A DNA stretch of 64,000 bases. Source: DATFQE01 sp963738205 (GTDB lineage Bacteria > Actinomycetota > Thermoleophilia > Gaiellales > Gaiellaceae). Positions within the stretch are counted from its first letter, which is position 1; every line of letters begins with the position of its first letter. The stretch lies in NCBI GenBank assembly GCA_963738205.1, contig CAVTVQ010000006.1:1364001-1428000 (forward strand), written 5' to 3'. The translations under genes were made by a program, and so were the position numbers. The notes below the pieces were generated by a model. It did no database searches. It saw only the letters and a program-made list of their open reading frames with translations, and was not told where the DNA came from. Positions 42,881-50,300 of this stretch are shown here, piece after piece.

Positions 42881-43074
42881 CGGAGCAGACGTTCGAGAGC
42901 GCCCAACGGGAGCTCGAGCAGATCGTCGAGCGCCTCGAGACCGGGCAGGCTCCCCTGGACGAGACGATCAAGCTCTGGGAGCGGGGCGAGGAGCTCTACA
43001 AGTTCTGCCGCCAACAGCTCGACGCGGCGCACGGAAAGATCGAGGAGCTGGCGCGCAAGCAGGAACCTGCTTAG
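42877..43074 (+). CDS. xseB: Exodeoxyribonuclease VII small subunit
   Basis: 65 residues: SAQRELEQIVERLETGQAPL then LDETIKLWERGEELYKFCRQ, the standard XseB helical hairpin. GTG 42877 overlaps the xseA stop (GTGA), so the subunits are translationally coupled. Confidence 0.93.
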   Translation: MTEQTFESAQRELEQIVERLETGQAPLDETIKLWERGEELYKFCRQQLDAAHGKIEELARKQEPA

Positions 43075-43087
43075 AATCCCGCCGCAC

Positions 43088-43504
43088 ATGAGCGCACCAA
43101 CGGAACTCGTCCATGGCGTCCCCCTCTTCGCCGATCTCGATCGGCGGGAGCTGCAGGGAGTCGCCAGCTCGATGAAGGAGCGCACCTTCAACCCCGGCCA
43201 GACGATCGCGGCCGAAGGTCAGACCGGCATCGGCTTCTTCGTCATCGCCGAGGGCACCGCGAAGGTGTCGCAGGGCGGCGAGGAGCGCGCCACGCTCGGG
43301 CCCGGCGACTACTTCGGCGAGATCGCGCTGATCGACGACGGCATGCGCACGGCCTCGGTCACAGCCGACTCGGAGCTGAAGGTGTACGGCCTGACCTCTT
43401 GGGAGTTCCGGCCGCTGGTGGAGTCCAACGCCAGCATCGCGTGGAAGCTCCTGAAGACGATGGCCGTGCGCCTCCGCGAGGCCGAAGGCCGCTCGAGCGG
43501 CTAA
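43088..43504 (+). CDS. Cyclic nucleotide-binding domain protein
   Basis: 138 residues forming a single cNMP-binding domain: VPLFADLDRRELQGVASSMK, FNPGQTIAAEGQTGIGFFVI, the phosphate-binding cassette LGPGDYFGEIALIDDGMRTA and helix SNASIAWKLLKTMAVRLREA. There is no HTH or kinase domain, so it may be a stand-alone sensor that acts on another protein. It follows xseB by 13 nt, with TAGAAT (43072-43077) 10 nt before its ATG. Confidence 0.88.
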   Translation: MSAPTELVHGVPLFADLDRRELQGVASSMKERTFNPGQTIAAEGQTGIGFFVIAEGTAKVSQGGEERATLGPGDYFGEIALIDDGMRTASVTADSELKVYGLTSWEFRPLVESNASIAWKLLKTMAVRLREAEGRSSG

Positions 43505-43532
43505 CGAAAGGCCCCGCGAACGGGGCCTTTCG
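43505..43532 (+). terminator. Bidirectional hairpin after the cNMP-binding gene
   Basis: Perfect 12-bp stem CGAAAGGCCCCG / CGGGGCCTTTCG with a CGAA loop. It lies between convergent genes ending at 43504 (plus) and 43557 (minus). The A/T runs inside the stem let it work in both directions. Confidence 0.8.
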
Positions 43533-43556
43533 ATCGGAAGCACGCGTCGGCCCGGT

Positions 43557-44066
43557 CTAGGGCTCTTCTGCGATCCGTTCGACCTGCATCCGCACGCCGC
43601 TCGAGAGGGCCACGAAGCTCCCGACGACGTTGCCGCTCAGGTCGAGCGTCAGCACGTGCGCCACCGTCGTAAACGACTGGCCGTCGTTGGACAACCGGAG
43701 CGTTCGGTCGATCTTCATCGACCCCACGTGCGCCCCGGTCTGCGGGTTGTAGCGGAGGAACGTGCCGCTGCCCGCATAGAGCCGACCTCCGATCCGCTCC
43801 CAGCTCCCGAATTGCGGCGACCGCGCCGCACCCGAGCCGTCGCTCCCGAACTCGACGAAGCTGCCGTTCTTCGTGTAGACCTGCAGCGACGAGACCGGCG
43901 GCAGCGGCGCCGGGCGGTTGACCGTGGCGATCCAGGTTCCAGCGAGCTGGTTCCCGGACGACTGCTGGCTCGACGCGGTGCCGGCCGGAACGATCGCCGC
44001 TCCGGCCGCGACGACGATGACGAGCGCGACGAACGCGAGTGTCGCGACCGCTTTCCTTGGTGACAT
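43557..44066 (-). CDS. Small secreted protein, divergent from BTAD regulator 1
   Basis: 169 residues. A signal peptide (VATLAFVALVIVVAAGAAIV) is followed by a secreted domain: LAGTWIATVNRPAPLPPVSS, FVEFGSDGSGAARSPQFGSW, YAGSGTFLRYNPQTGAHVGS and a beta-rich end. The pattern looks like a small lipocalin-like or beta-barrel fold, but no family is assigned. ATG 44066 has an AAGGAG Shine-Dalgarno 7 nt upstream, so the gene is leadered. It is divergent from the regulator and shares its operator region. Confidence 0.75.
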   Translation of the reverse strand: MSPRKAVATLAFVALVIVVAAGAAIVPAGTASSQQSSGNQLAGTWIATVNRPAPLPPVSSLQVYTKNGSFVEFGSDGSGAARSPQFGSWERIGGRLYAGSGTFLRYNPQTGAHVGSMKIDRTLRLSNDGQSFTTVAHVLTLDLSGNVVGSFVALSSGVRMQVERIAEEP

Positions 44067-44115
44067 CTGGAACTCCTTCCTGGTGGGTTGCTCGACATCC
44101 CGACCCTGGACGAGC

Positions 44116-44158
44116 GGCCTGAAACGCCGCCAAAACACCGCCAAAACCGGCGTAGAAT
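44116..44158 (+). promoter_or_regulatory. SARP-type direct-repeat operator and -10 of BTAD regulator 1
   Basis: Heptamers CCGCCAA at 44127-44133 and 44138-44144 repeat with an 11-bp period. A weaker third copy (GGCCTGA) is at 44116-44122. The last heptamer ends exactly 8 bp before the -10 box TAGAAT (44153-44158), which is 6 nt before ATG 44165. This spacing matches known SARP operators. Confidence 0.7.
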
Positions 44159-44164
44159 CGGCCG

Positions 44165-45964
44165 ATGAAAGCGGCTCGATCGTCCGGCGCCGTCGCAAGC
44201 GGCCCGGACGGCCTTCGATTCCACTTGCTGGGGCGGCTCGAGGCGTACCGCGACGGAGTCGAGGTCGACCTGGGCACCCGAAAGCAGCGGGCCGTACTCG
44301 CCCTCCTGCTGCTCAACGCGAATCGCGTCGTGCCGACCGAGCGCCTGATCGACGACCTCTGGGGCGACGCCCCGCCGAGCACGGCGCGGGCGGCGCTCCA
44401 GGTCTACATCGCCGGCCTGCGGAGGGCACTCGCGAACGACGGCGCGCGGCTGGTGACGCGCACGCCTGGCTACATGCTCGAGCTCGAGCAGGGGGCGCTC
44501 GACCTCGAACGCTTCGCCCTGCTTCGAGTCGAAGCGCGGGAAACGGACGACGACGAGCGGCGTGCGGAGCTCCTCCACGAGGCCCTCACGCTCTGGCGGG
44601 ATGCGCCTCTCGCCGAGCTCGGAACGGAGCCGTTCTCCGTGGCCGCCGTGGCGCAACTCGAAGAGCTGCGGCTGGCTGCGCTCGAGGAGCGGATCGACGC
44701 CGACCTCGCCCTCGGCCGCCACGCCGCCCTCGTCGCAGAACTCGATGTGCTGGTCGCCGACCACCCGTACCGCGAGCGGCTACGGGCCCAGCTGATGCTG
44801 GCGCTCTACCGTTCCGGCCGGCAGGCGGACGCGCTCGAGGCGTACCAGGGGGGCCGCCGTGTGCTCCAAGACGAGCTGGGCCTCGAGCCGAGCAAGGAGC
44901 TGCGCGACCTCGAAGCCGCGATCCTGCATCAGGACGAAGGGCTCATGCCCGCGCCGGAACAGCCGCCTGATGTCGAACACGCGCCTGCGCCACGCTTGCG
45001 CCGGAGTCGCAGAACGGCAGTCGTCGTCGCGGTCGTCGCGGCGCTGGCGGCGACAGCCGCTGCGCTGATCCTCACGCGCGACGAAGCCTCGCCGGTCCCG
45101 GTTCCGCCGAACTCGGTCGCGGTCATAGACACCGAGACGAATCGCGTCCTGGAGGCCGTCCCGGTCGGCGCCCGACCGGGTCCGGTCGCCGCCGGACTCG
45201 GTTCGTTGTGGGTCGGCAACATCGACGACAAGACGCTCAGCCGCATCGACCTGAAGACTCGACGCGTCGTGAGAACGATTCCACTCGGGGCGACCCCCAG
45301 CGCGATCGCCGTCGGCGCGGACGCCGTCTGGGTCGTGCACGGGCTGCGCGGACGAATCACCCGCGTCGATCCCCAGTTCTATACGCCGAGATCGAACGCG
45401 GTAACAGAGAACGCGATCTACTACTCGAGCGCAGGCGTGACGACAGGTGCGGGCTCGGTCTGGGCGGTCTTCGGGGACTCGACGTTGGCACGCATCGACC
45501 CGGCGACGCTGCGGACGAGAGAGTCGGCCCTCGCCGGCCAGGGCCCGGCAGGACTGGCTGCCTACAACGGCTCGATCTGGGTCTCGAACGCCGGAGACTC
45601 AACCGTTCAGCGGTTCGACCCCTCCACACTCGAACAAGGCCCGCTCGAGACGCGCGGCGTCGGCCGAACGCCGTCCGGTATCGCGGCAGGCGAAGGCGCA
45701 GTCTGGGTGGCGAGCACGCATGACGACGTGGTCATGCGAATCGACCCGGCGACGAAGTCGAACCTCCCGATCCGGGTCGGGGACGGGCCGACCGCAGTGG
45801 CCGTCGGCGCGGGTTCCGTCTGGGTCGCGAACGCGACCGCCCGGACGGTGTCGCGGGTCAACCCCTCGACCCGACAGGAAGCTGAGACGATCGAGCTCGG
45901 CGCATTGCCCGCAGGCGTCGCCGTGGCAAACGGACTCGTCTGGGTCGCGGCGCAGGCGCCGTAA
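44165..45964 (+). CDS. Transmembrane BTAD (SARP-like) regulator with C-terminal beta-propeller, copy 1
   Basis: 599 residues. An OmpR-type winged helix (about 17-108: FHLLGRLEAYRDGVEVDLGT, LIDDLWGDAPPSTARAALQV) is followed by a bacterial transcriptional activator domain (BTAD, about 112-255: ALTLWRDAPLAELG, YRERLRAQLMLALYRSGRQA). One transmembrane helix (about 280-302, TAVVVAVVAALAATAAALIL) comes next. Residues 313-599 form a YVTN/NHL-like propeller of about seven repeats built on W(V/A)xN..D.T(L/V)xRIDPxT. The topology is cytoplasmic DNA-binding head and extracytoplasmic propeller. This is a one-protein signal transducer; the ligand is unknown. Confidence 0.88.
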   Translation: MKAARSSGAVASGPDGLRFHLLGRLEAYRDGVEVDLGTRKQRAVLALLLLNANRVVPTERLIDDLWGDAPPSTARAALQVYIAGLRRALANDGARLVTRTPGYMLELEQGALDLERFALLRVEARETDDDERRAELLHEALTLWRDAPLAELGTEPFSVAAVAQLEELRLAALEERIDADLALGRHAALVAELDVLVADHPYRERLRAQLMLALYRSGRQADALEAYQGGRRVLQDELGLEPSKELRDLEAAILHQDEGLMPAPEQPPDVEHAPAPRLRRSRRTAVVVAVVAALAATAAALILTRDEASPVPVPPNSVAVIDTETNRVLEAVPVGARPGPVAAGLGSLWVGNIDDKTLSRIDLKTRRVVRTIPLGATPSAIAVGADAVWVVHGLRGRITRVDPQFYTPRSNAVTENAIYYSSAGVTTGAGSVWAVFGDSTLARIDPATLRTRESALAGQGPAGLAAYNGSIWVSNAGDSTVQRFDPSTLEQGPLETRGVGRTPSGIAAGEGAVWVASTHDDVVMRIDPATKSNLPIRVGDGPTAVAVGAGSVWVANATARTVSRVNPSTRQEAETIELGALPAGVAVANGLVWVAAQAP

Positions 45965-45970
45965 AGGCGG

Positions 45971-47617
45971 CTACTTCAGGCAGACAGCCGTCAGATCGAG
46001 CGCCGGGCGCAGCACCTTGCATCCGACTCGCTCGGAGACGAACGTCGCCTCGTTCAGGACGTTGATCGCGGCGAGTGGAGCCGAGTCACGGGCGAGCTGA
46101 GCGTCGAGCGCGCCGTAGGTTCGATTACGCATACGGGCATCGCGGACACGCGCCGCGCGTCGCATCACGCGGTCGTAGTCGGCGGACGCGAAGCCGGCGA
46201 CGTTCGTGCTCCCGACGTACTGGCCGTCGAGAAGCGTGTTGATGTACGCGTAGGCGTCCGGAAGGTTCGGTGTCCAGAGCACGAGCGCAAGATCCCATGC
46301 CTCACCCGGCGAGGCCAGCCGCTTCAGGTAGGCGGCGGTCGCGATGTGGATGGGAAGCGCCTTCACGTCCACCTCGAGCCCGATCGCGGCGAGCTGCTGC
46401 TTCGCGAGCCGAGCGGCGGCCAGCGGGAGGAAGAAATCCGTCGTGTAGAGCACAGCCTTGCCGCCGCGCAGGTTGCCGTCGGCGAGGGCGCGGGCTCTCT
46501 GCACGTCCGGGTCGGCAAGCGGGTACACGCGGGCGTCGCTGAACCCCGGCACGGCCGACGGGAGGTACTGGTCGGTGAGGGTGCCGCTCTGCGGACCGCC
46601 GCCGATGTCCTGGAGCGCCTGGCGATCGAGAGCGAAATTCACCGCCTTTCGCAGCTGCGGATTCTTGCGGAAGAGCGGCCGCGACGAGTTCAACGCGAGC
46701 ATTCGCATCGTGAGGCCGGGCTTGAGGTAGAAGCGTGAGCGGTTCACACCGTACTTCGCGACGAGCCCGAGCGACTGGTCGAGGAAGACGCCGGCGAGGT
46801 TGTAGCCCCAGTCCGCTTCGCCCCGCTCGATTCGCTGGACCATCTCCTGCGACGACGCAGCGCGGAGGTCGACGTCGAAGCCGTCGACGTGGTAGGGCCG
46901 GTTTCCGCGGTAGAAGCGGTTCCGCCGTATCACGACCCGCTCGAGCGGCCGGTACTCCGACACGTAATAGGGGCCCGCGCCAGGAAGTATGCGGACGCCT
47001 TCAGGATCGATCGGCAGCGTCGGCGGCACGGCGCAGAAGAACGGCAGAGTCGTGCGAGTCGGGAAGTCAGGTGCCGGCCGGACGAACCGGACGACGAGCT
47101 TGTTGCCCTGCGCGACGACGCCGCGCGCATTGGTTCTCCGTCCGGCGAGCACGTCCTCGGCGCCGACGATGTCGCGCACATGCACGACGCCGGGGGAGTT
47201 CATGGCGGGCGCGAGCGTGCGGTTGATCGCGCGGGCAAACGCGTTCGCGCGAACGGGCGTCCCGTCGCTGAATCGAAAGCCGCTGCGGAGCGTGAACGTA
47301 AACGTCTTGAGGTCGCGCGACACCTTCGGGAAGGCCGAGGCCACCTCGGGGGCGGCGCGGTACCCGGCCGGCGGCGGCTTGTCCGGATAGGCCATGAGCC
47401 GTGCGCACGTCGTATCGATCAGCGCCCAGCCGGGGGGCGTGTACGAAAGCGCTGGGTCGATGTAGTCGAGCCCAGCCTGCGGGGCGAGGCTGATGCGGAA
47501 GATGCCCTTAGACTGCGCCCCGTTCGACCGGGCCGCACCCGTCTGAGCCGCAATCGCGAGCAGCGTCACGCAGACGAACAAGAACCACAGGGATGGCCGC
47601 TTTTCGCGCATTGTCAT
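45971..47617 (-). CDS. ABC-type peptide/nickel family-5 solute-binding protein, copy 1
   Basis: 548 residues. A signal peptide (LWFLFVCVTLLAIAAQTGAA) is followed by an SBP_bac_5 fold: GLDYIDPALSYTPPGWALID, TFTFTLRSGFRFSDGTPVRA, NAFARAINRTLAPAMNSPGV, GAGPYYVSEYRPLERVVIRR and AVLYTTDFFLPLAAARLAKQ. The C-terminus (RPALDLTAVCLK) matches copy 2. There is no lipobox cysteine at the signal cleavage site and no permease or ATPase genes nearby, so it may be a secreted or tethered sensor rather than an uptake component. ATG 47617 has GGGAG upstream; GTG 47638 is an alternative. Confidence 0.85.
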   Translation of the reverse strand: MTMREKRPSLWFLFVCVTLLAIAAQTGAARSNGAQSKGIFRISLAPQAGLDYIDPALSYTPPGWALIDTTCARLMAYPDKPPPAGYRAAPEVASAFPKVSRDLKTFTFTLRSGFRFSDGTPVRANAFARAINRTLAPAMNSPGVVHVRDIVGAEDVLAGRRTNARGVVAQGNKLVVRFVRPAPDFPTRTTLPFFCAVPPTLPIDPEGVRILPGAGPYYVSEYRPLERVVIRRNRFYRGNRPYHVDGFDVDLRAASSQEMVQRIERGEADWGYNLAGVFLDQSLGLVAKYGVNRSRFYLKPGLTMRMLALNSSRPLFRKNPQLRKAVNFALDRQALQDIGGGPQSGTLTDQYLPSAVPGFSDARVYPLADPDVQRARALADGNLRGGKAVLYTTDFFLPLAAARLAKQQLAAIGLEVDVKALPIHIATAAYLKRLASPGEAWDLALVLWTPNLPDAYAYINTLLDGQYVGSTNVAGFASADYDRVMRRAARVRDARMRNRTYGALDAQLARDSAPLAAINVLNEATFVSERVGCKVLRPALDLTAVCLK

Positions 47618-47674
47618 GGTCGCGCTCCCGAACCACACTAGAGCGTCGTCGGGGCAAGATCTAGGCTGCCATGT

Positions 47675-48341
47675 TCAGGAGCCGAACAGCGCGATCGCCA
47701 TGAACGTCTCGTGTCCGGGGACGACCGGCTCGATCCCGAGCGGAACGAAGGTGCGCCCGAGGGTCAGCTCGTCGACCGCGGCGCGGAGCCTGGCGTCGGC
47801 GTACCGTGGATCGGCGGCGAGCTGCTCGCGCAGCGGCGGCTCCGACCTCCTTCGAAAGGTCGTCCCGCTCGAAGACGACCCAGGTCGGCGACCAGGTCGG
47901 AAGCGCCACCACGACGAGCGACGCGGCGGTTTGCGCGAACGCTCGGACCGCGAGCTCGAGGGCCTGCCGCCGAGGGCGGAACGCCGTCGCGGGCCACGCG
48001 GCCGACCGAGGCGGGTGCGGGCATCGCGCCCCCACGGTGCAGAGCGCGAAGTAGATCCCGTTCTCCGCCGCCACCACGTGTGGCAGCTCGATCGGATCGA
48101 CGATCAGGCTGACCGAGTCGACGACTCCCATCGACGTGACCTCGGTGACAGCCAGTTTGCGACCGGGTAGCCGCAGGTAGCGGGCGTTCACGTTCGTTCG
48201 AATCGCCTTCGCCCGCACGAGCGCCTGAGGCTGGAGCTCGGGCAGTGACTTCGAGGCCGACGCGGGGATCGCAGCGACCGCGGCCACCGCCAGGGCGGCC
48301 AAGGCGAAGAGCAGGGCGCGGAGGAGGCGCGGGGTCGACAT
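47675..48341 (-). CDS. Small secreted protein, divergent from BTAD regulator 2 (frameshifted near 47840)
   Basis: Repaired length is about 221 residues. A signal peptide (LLRALLFALAALAVAAVAAI) is followed by a secreted domain: YLRLPGRKLAVTEVTSMGVV, IELPHVVAAENGIYFALC and SLVVVALPTWSPTWVVFERD. After DDLSKEVG the raw frame is nonsense; in the next frame PLREQLAADPRYADARLRAA and HETFMAIALFGS follow to a stop at 47675. Removing one base near 47840 repairs it. No family recognised. It occupies the same divergent position as the 43557-44066 gene, but the proteins are not obviously alike. Confidence 0.65.
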
Positions 48342-48363
48342 GGCGTCTCGACCGTGGACGAGC

Positions 48364-48406
48364 GGCCTTAGACGCGGCCAAAGAATCGCCAAATGCGGCG
48401 TAAACT
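48364..48406 (+). promoter_or_regulatory. SARP-type direct-repeat operator and -10 of BTAD regulator 2
   Basis: Heptamers CGGCCAA (48375-48381) and TCGCCAA (48386-48392) have 11-bp period, and a weaker copy GGCCTTA is at 48364-48370. The last ends exactly 8 bp before TAAACT (48401-48406), which is 6 nt before GTG 48413. The whole 60-bp block closely matches that of copy 1 (GGACGAGCGGCCT shared). Confidence 0.7.
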
Positions 48407-48412
48407 CGGCTT

Positions 48413-50257
48413 GTGGACGCGGCTCGGAGGCTGCACGCAGTGCCGAGCAGGCCCGTTGGGCTGAGCTTCCACGTGCTCGGACGACTCGAGGCGTACTCCG
48501 ACGGCGTCGAGCTCGACCTCGGTCCACGCAAGCAGCGCGCCCTGCTCGCGCTCATGCTGCTGAACGCCAATCGCGTCGTGTCCACGGAGCGACTGATCGA
48601 CGACCTCTGGGGCGACGCGCCCCCGAGCACGGCGCGCTCGGCGCTCCAGGTCTACGTCGCCGGGCTCCGCAAGGCACTCGGCGGCGACGGAGCGACGCTG
48701 CGCACGAAAGCACCCGGATACGTGCTCGAGGTCGACGCAGGCTCGCTGGACCTGGATCGCTTCACACAGCTACGCGCGGAGGCGCACGAAGCCCCCGATC
48801 CCGGCCGCCGGGCCACCTTGCTGCACGAAGCCCTCACGCTCTGGCGGGACGACCCGCTGCCGGAGCTGCGGACCGAGCCGTTCTCGACAGCCGCCGTCGC
48901 ACAGCTCGAGCAGCTCCGCCTGGGAGCGCTCGAAGAACGAATCGACGCGGATCTCGCACTCGGCCGCGACGCCGGACTCGTGACCGAGCTCGAAGCGCTG
49001 GTCGCGGAGCATCCCTACCGCGAGCGACTTCGCGGCCAGCTGATGCTCGCCCTCTACCGCTCGGGCCGGCAGGCCGACGCACTCGACGCGTACCAGGCAG
49101 GCCGCCGAGTCCTCCAGGAGGAGCTCGGGCTCGAGCCCGGCAAGGAACTGCGCGACCTCGAGGCGGCGATCCTGCGGCAGGACGAGGCGCTCTTGCTCCC
49201 TCGTTCTCTGCCCGACGAGCCCGTTCCGCCGCCTGTGACGCGGCGCGTGTCGCGACGAGCGTTGATCGCCGCGGGCGTTGCGGCCTTTGCGGCGGTCGCG
49301 TTGGGTGCGGGCGTCGTCGTCCTGCGCCCGGACGAGGCGAGCGGGCGAATCAGCCCCGGATCCGTGGGCGTCGTCGATCCCGTCGCACGGGAGGTCGTCG
49401 GCGAGGTCCCGGTCGGTTTCAGGTCGCCTCTCATCGCCGCCGGCGAAGGCTCGGTCTGGGTGGTCGATCCGACGGGGAAGACCCTGACGAGGATCGATCC
49501 CGAGACGAACGCGGCCGTCTCGGCGCCGCAGGCGATCCAGGGTGACGGGATTCCGATCGGGCTGGCGGTCGGCGAGGGGTCGGTCTGGATCGCCATGAAC
49601 GAAGGACGCTTTCTCAGCGTGCTCAAGGTCGGGCCCGACCTCGGGGAGACGCGCCAACGGATCCCCCTGGAAGAGAGAGACTCGTTGTTCTCGCGCTCGC
49701 TCGATCCCGTCAAGCTCGCGGTCGGCGGCGGCGCCGTCTGGGCTCTCGAGCGAGGGCAGGGCGAGCTCACGCGGATCAATCCGGCGACGGGCAAGCCGAA
49801 GCTGCTCAGGGACGGACTCGGGGCCTCGTCGTCGATCGCGGTCGATCGCGACGTGGTCTGGCTCGGTGGCCCCGACGGCGTGAGAAAGCTCGATGCGCGC
49901 ACGGGATTCGAGCTCGAAGAGCCGTCAGGACCAGAGGAAGTGCACTCATCGCTGACCACCTCGATCGCCGTCGGCCGCGACTCCGTGTGGTTCGTGGGCG
50001 AATCGAGCGCACGGCTGTGGCGCATCCGTCCTGCCACCGTGACGATCCACGACTCCATGGAGATCGGAAAGAGCCCGAGCGCGGTAGCCGTCGGGGACGA
50101 CGGGGCCGTGTGGGTCGCGAGCAGCGCCCTCGACTCGCTCTCGCGCTACGACCCCGAGACGAACCGCGTCGACGAGGTCGAGCTCGGCACGACCTCGCGC
50201 GGCCTCGTGGCCCGCTTCGGCCGGATCTGGACGAGCCCCGGAACAACCGGGGGCTAG
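48413..50257 (+). CDS. Transmembrane BTAD (SARP-like) regulator with C-terminal beta-propeller, copy 2
   Basis: 614 residues with the same layout as copy 1: winged helix (FHVLGRLEAYSDGVELDLGP, STERLIDDLWGDAPPSTARS), BTAD (ALTLWRDDPLPELRTEPF, YRERLRGQLMLALYRSGRQA), transmembrane helix (about 280-303, ALIAAGVAAFAAVALGAGVV) and a propeller with repeats such as SVWVVDPTGKTLTRIDPETN and AVWVASSALDSLSRYDPETN. The DNA-binding half is strongly conserved between the copies; the propeller diverges, suggesting different ligands. GTG start 6 nt after TAAACT. The second SBP gene follows on the same strand. Confidence 0.88.
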   Translation: MDAARRLHAVPSRPVGLSFHVLGRLEAYSDGVELDLGPRKQRALLALMLLNANRVVSTERLIDDLWGDAPPSTARSALQVYVAGLRKALGGDGATLRTKAPGYVLEVDAGSLDLDRFTQLRAEAHEAPDPGRRATLLHEALTLWRDDPLPELRTEPFSTAAVAQLEQLRLGALEERIDADLALGRDAGLVTELEALVAEHPYRERLRGQLMLALYRSGRQADALDAYQAGRRVLQEELGLEPGKELRDLEAAILRQDEALLLPRSLPDEPVPPPVTRRVSRRALIAAGVAAFAAVALGAGVVVLRPDEASGRISPGSVGVVDPVAREVVGEVPVGFRSPLIAAGEGSVWVVDPTGKTLTRIDPETNAAVSAPQAIQGDGIPIGLAVGEGSVWIAMNEGRFLSVLKVGPDLGETRQRIPLEERDSLFSRSLDPVKLAVGGGAVWALERGQGELTRINPATGKPKLLRDGLGASSSIAVDRDVVWLGGPDGVRKLDARTGFELEEPSGPEEVHSSLTTSIAVGRDSVWFVGESSARLWRIRPATVTIHDSMEIGKSPSAVAVGDDGAVWVASSALDSLSRYDPETNRVDEVELGTTSRGLVARFGRIWTSPGTTGG

Positions 50258-50300
50258 CCGCGCCTTTCTGTTTTCCGGGCAGCTGATCTAGGATCTGTCG

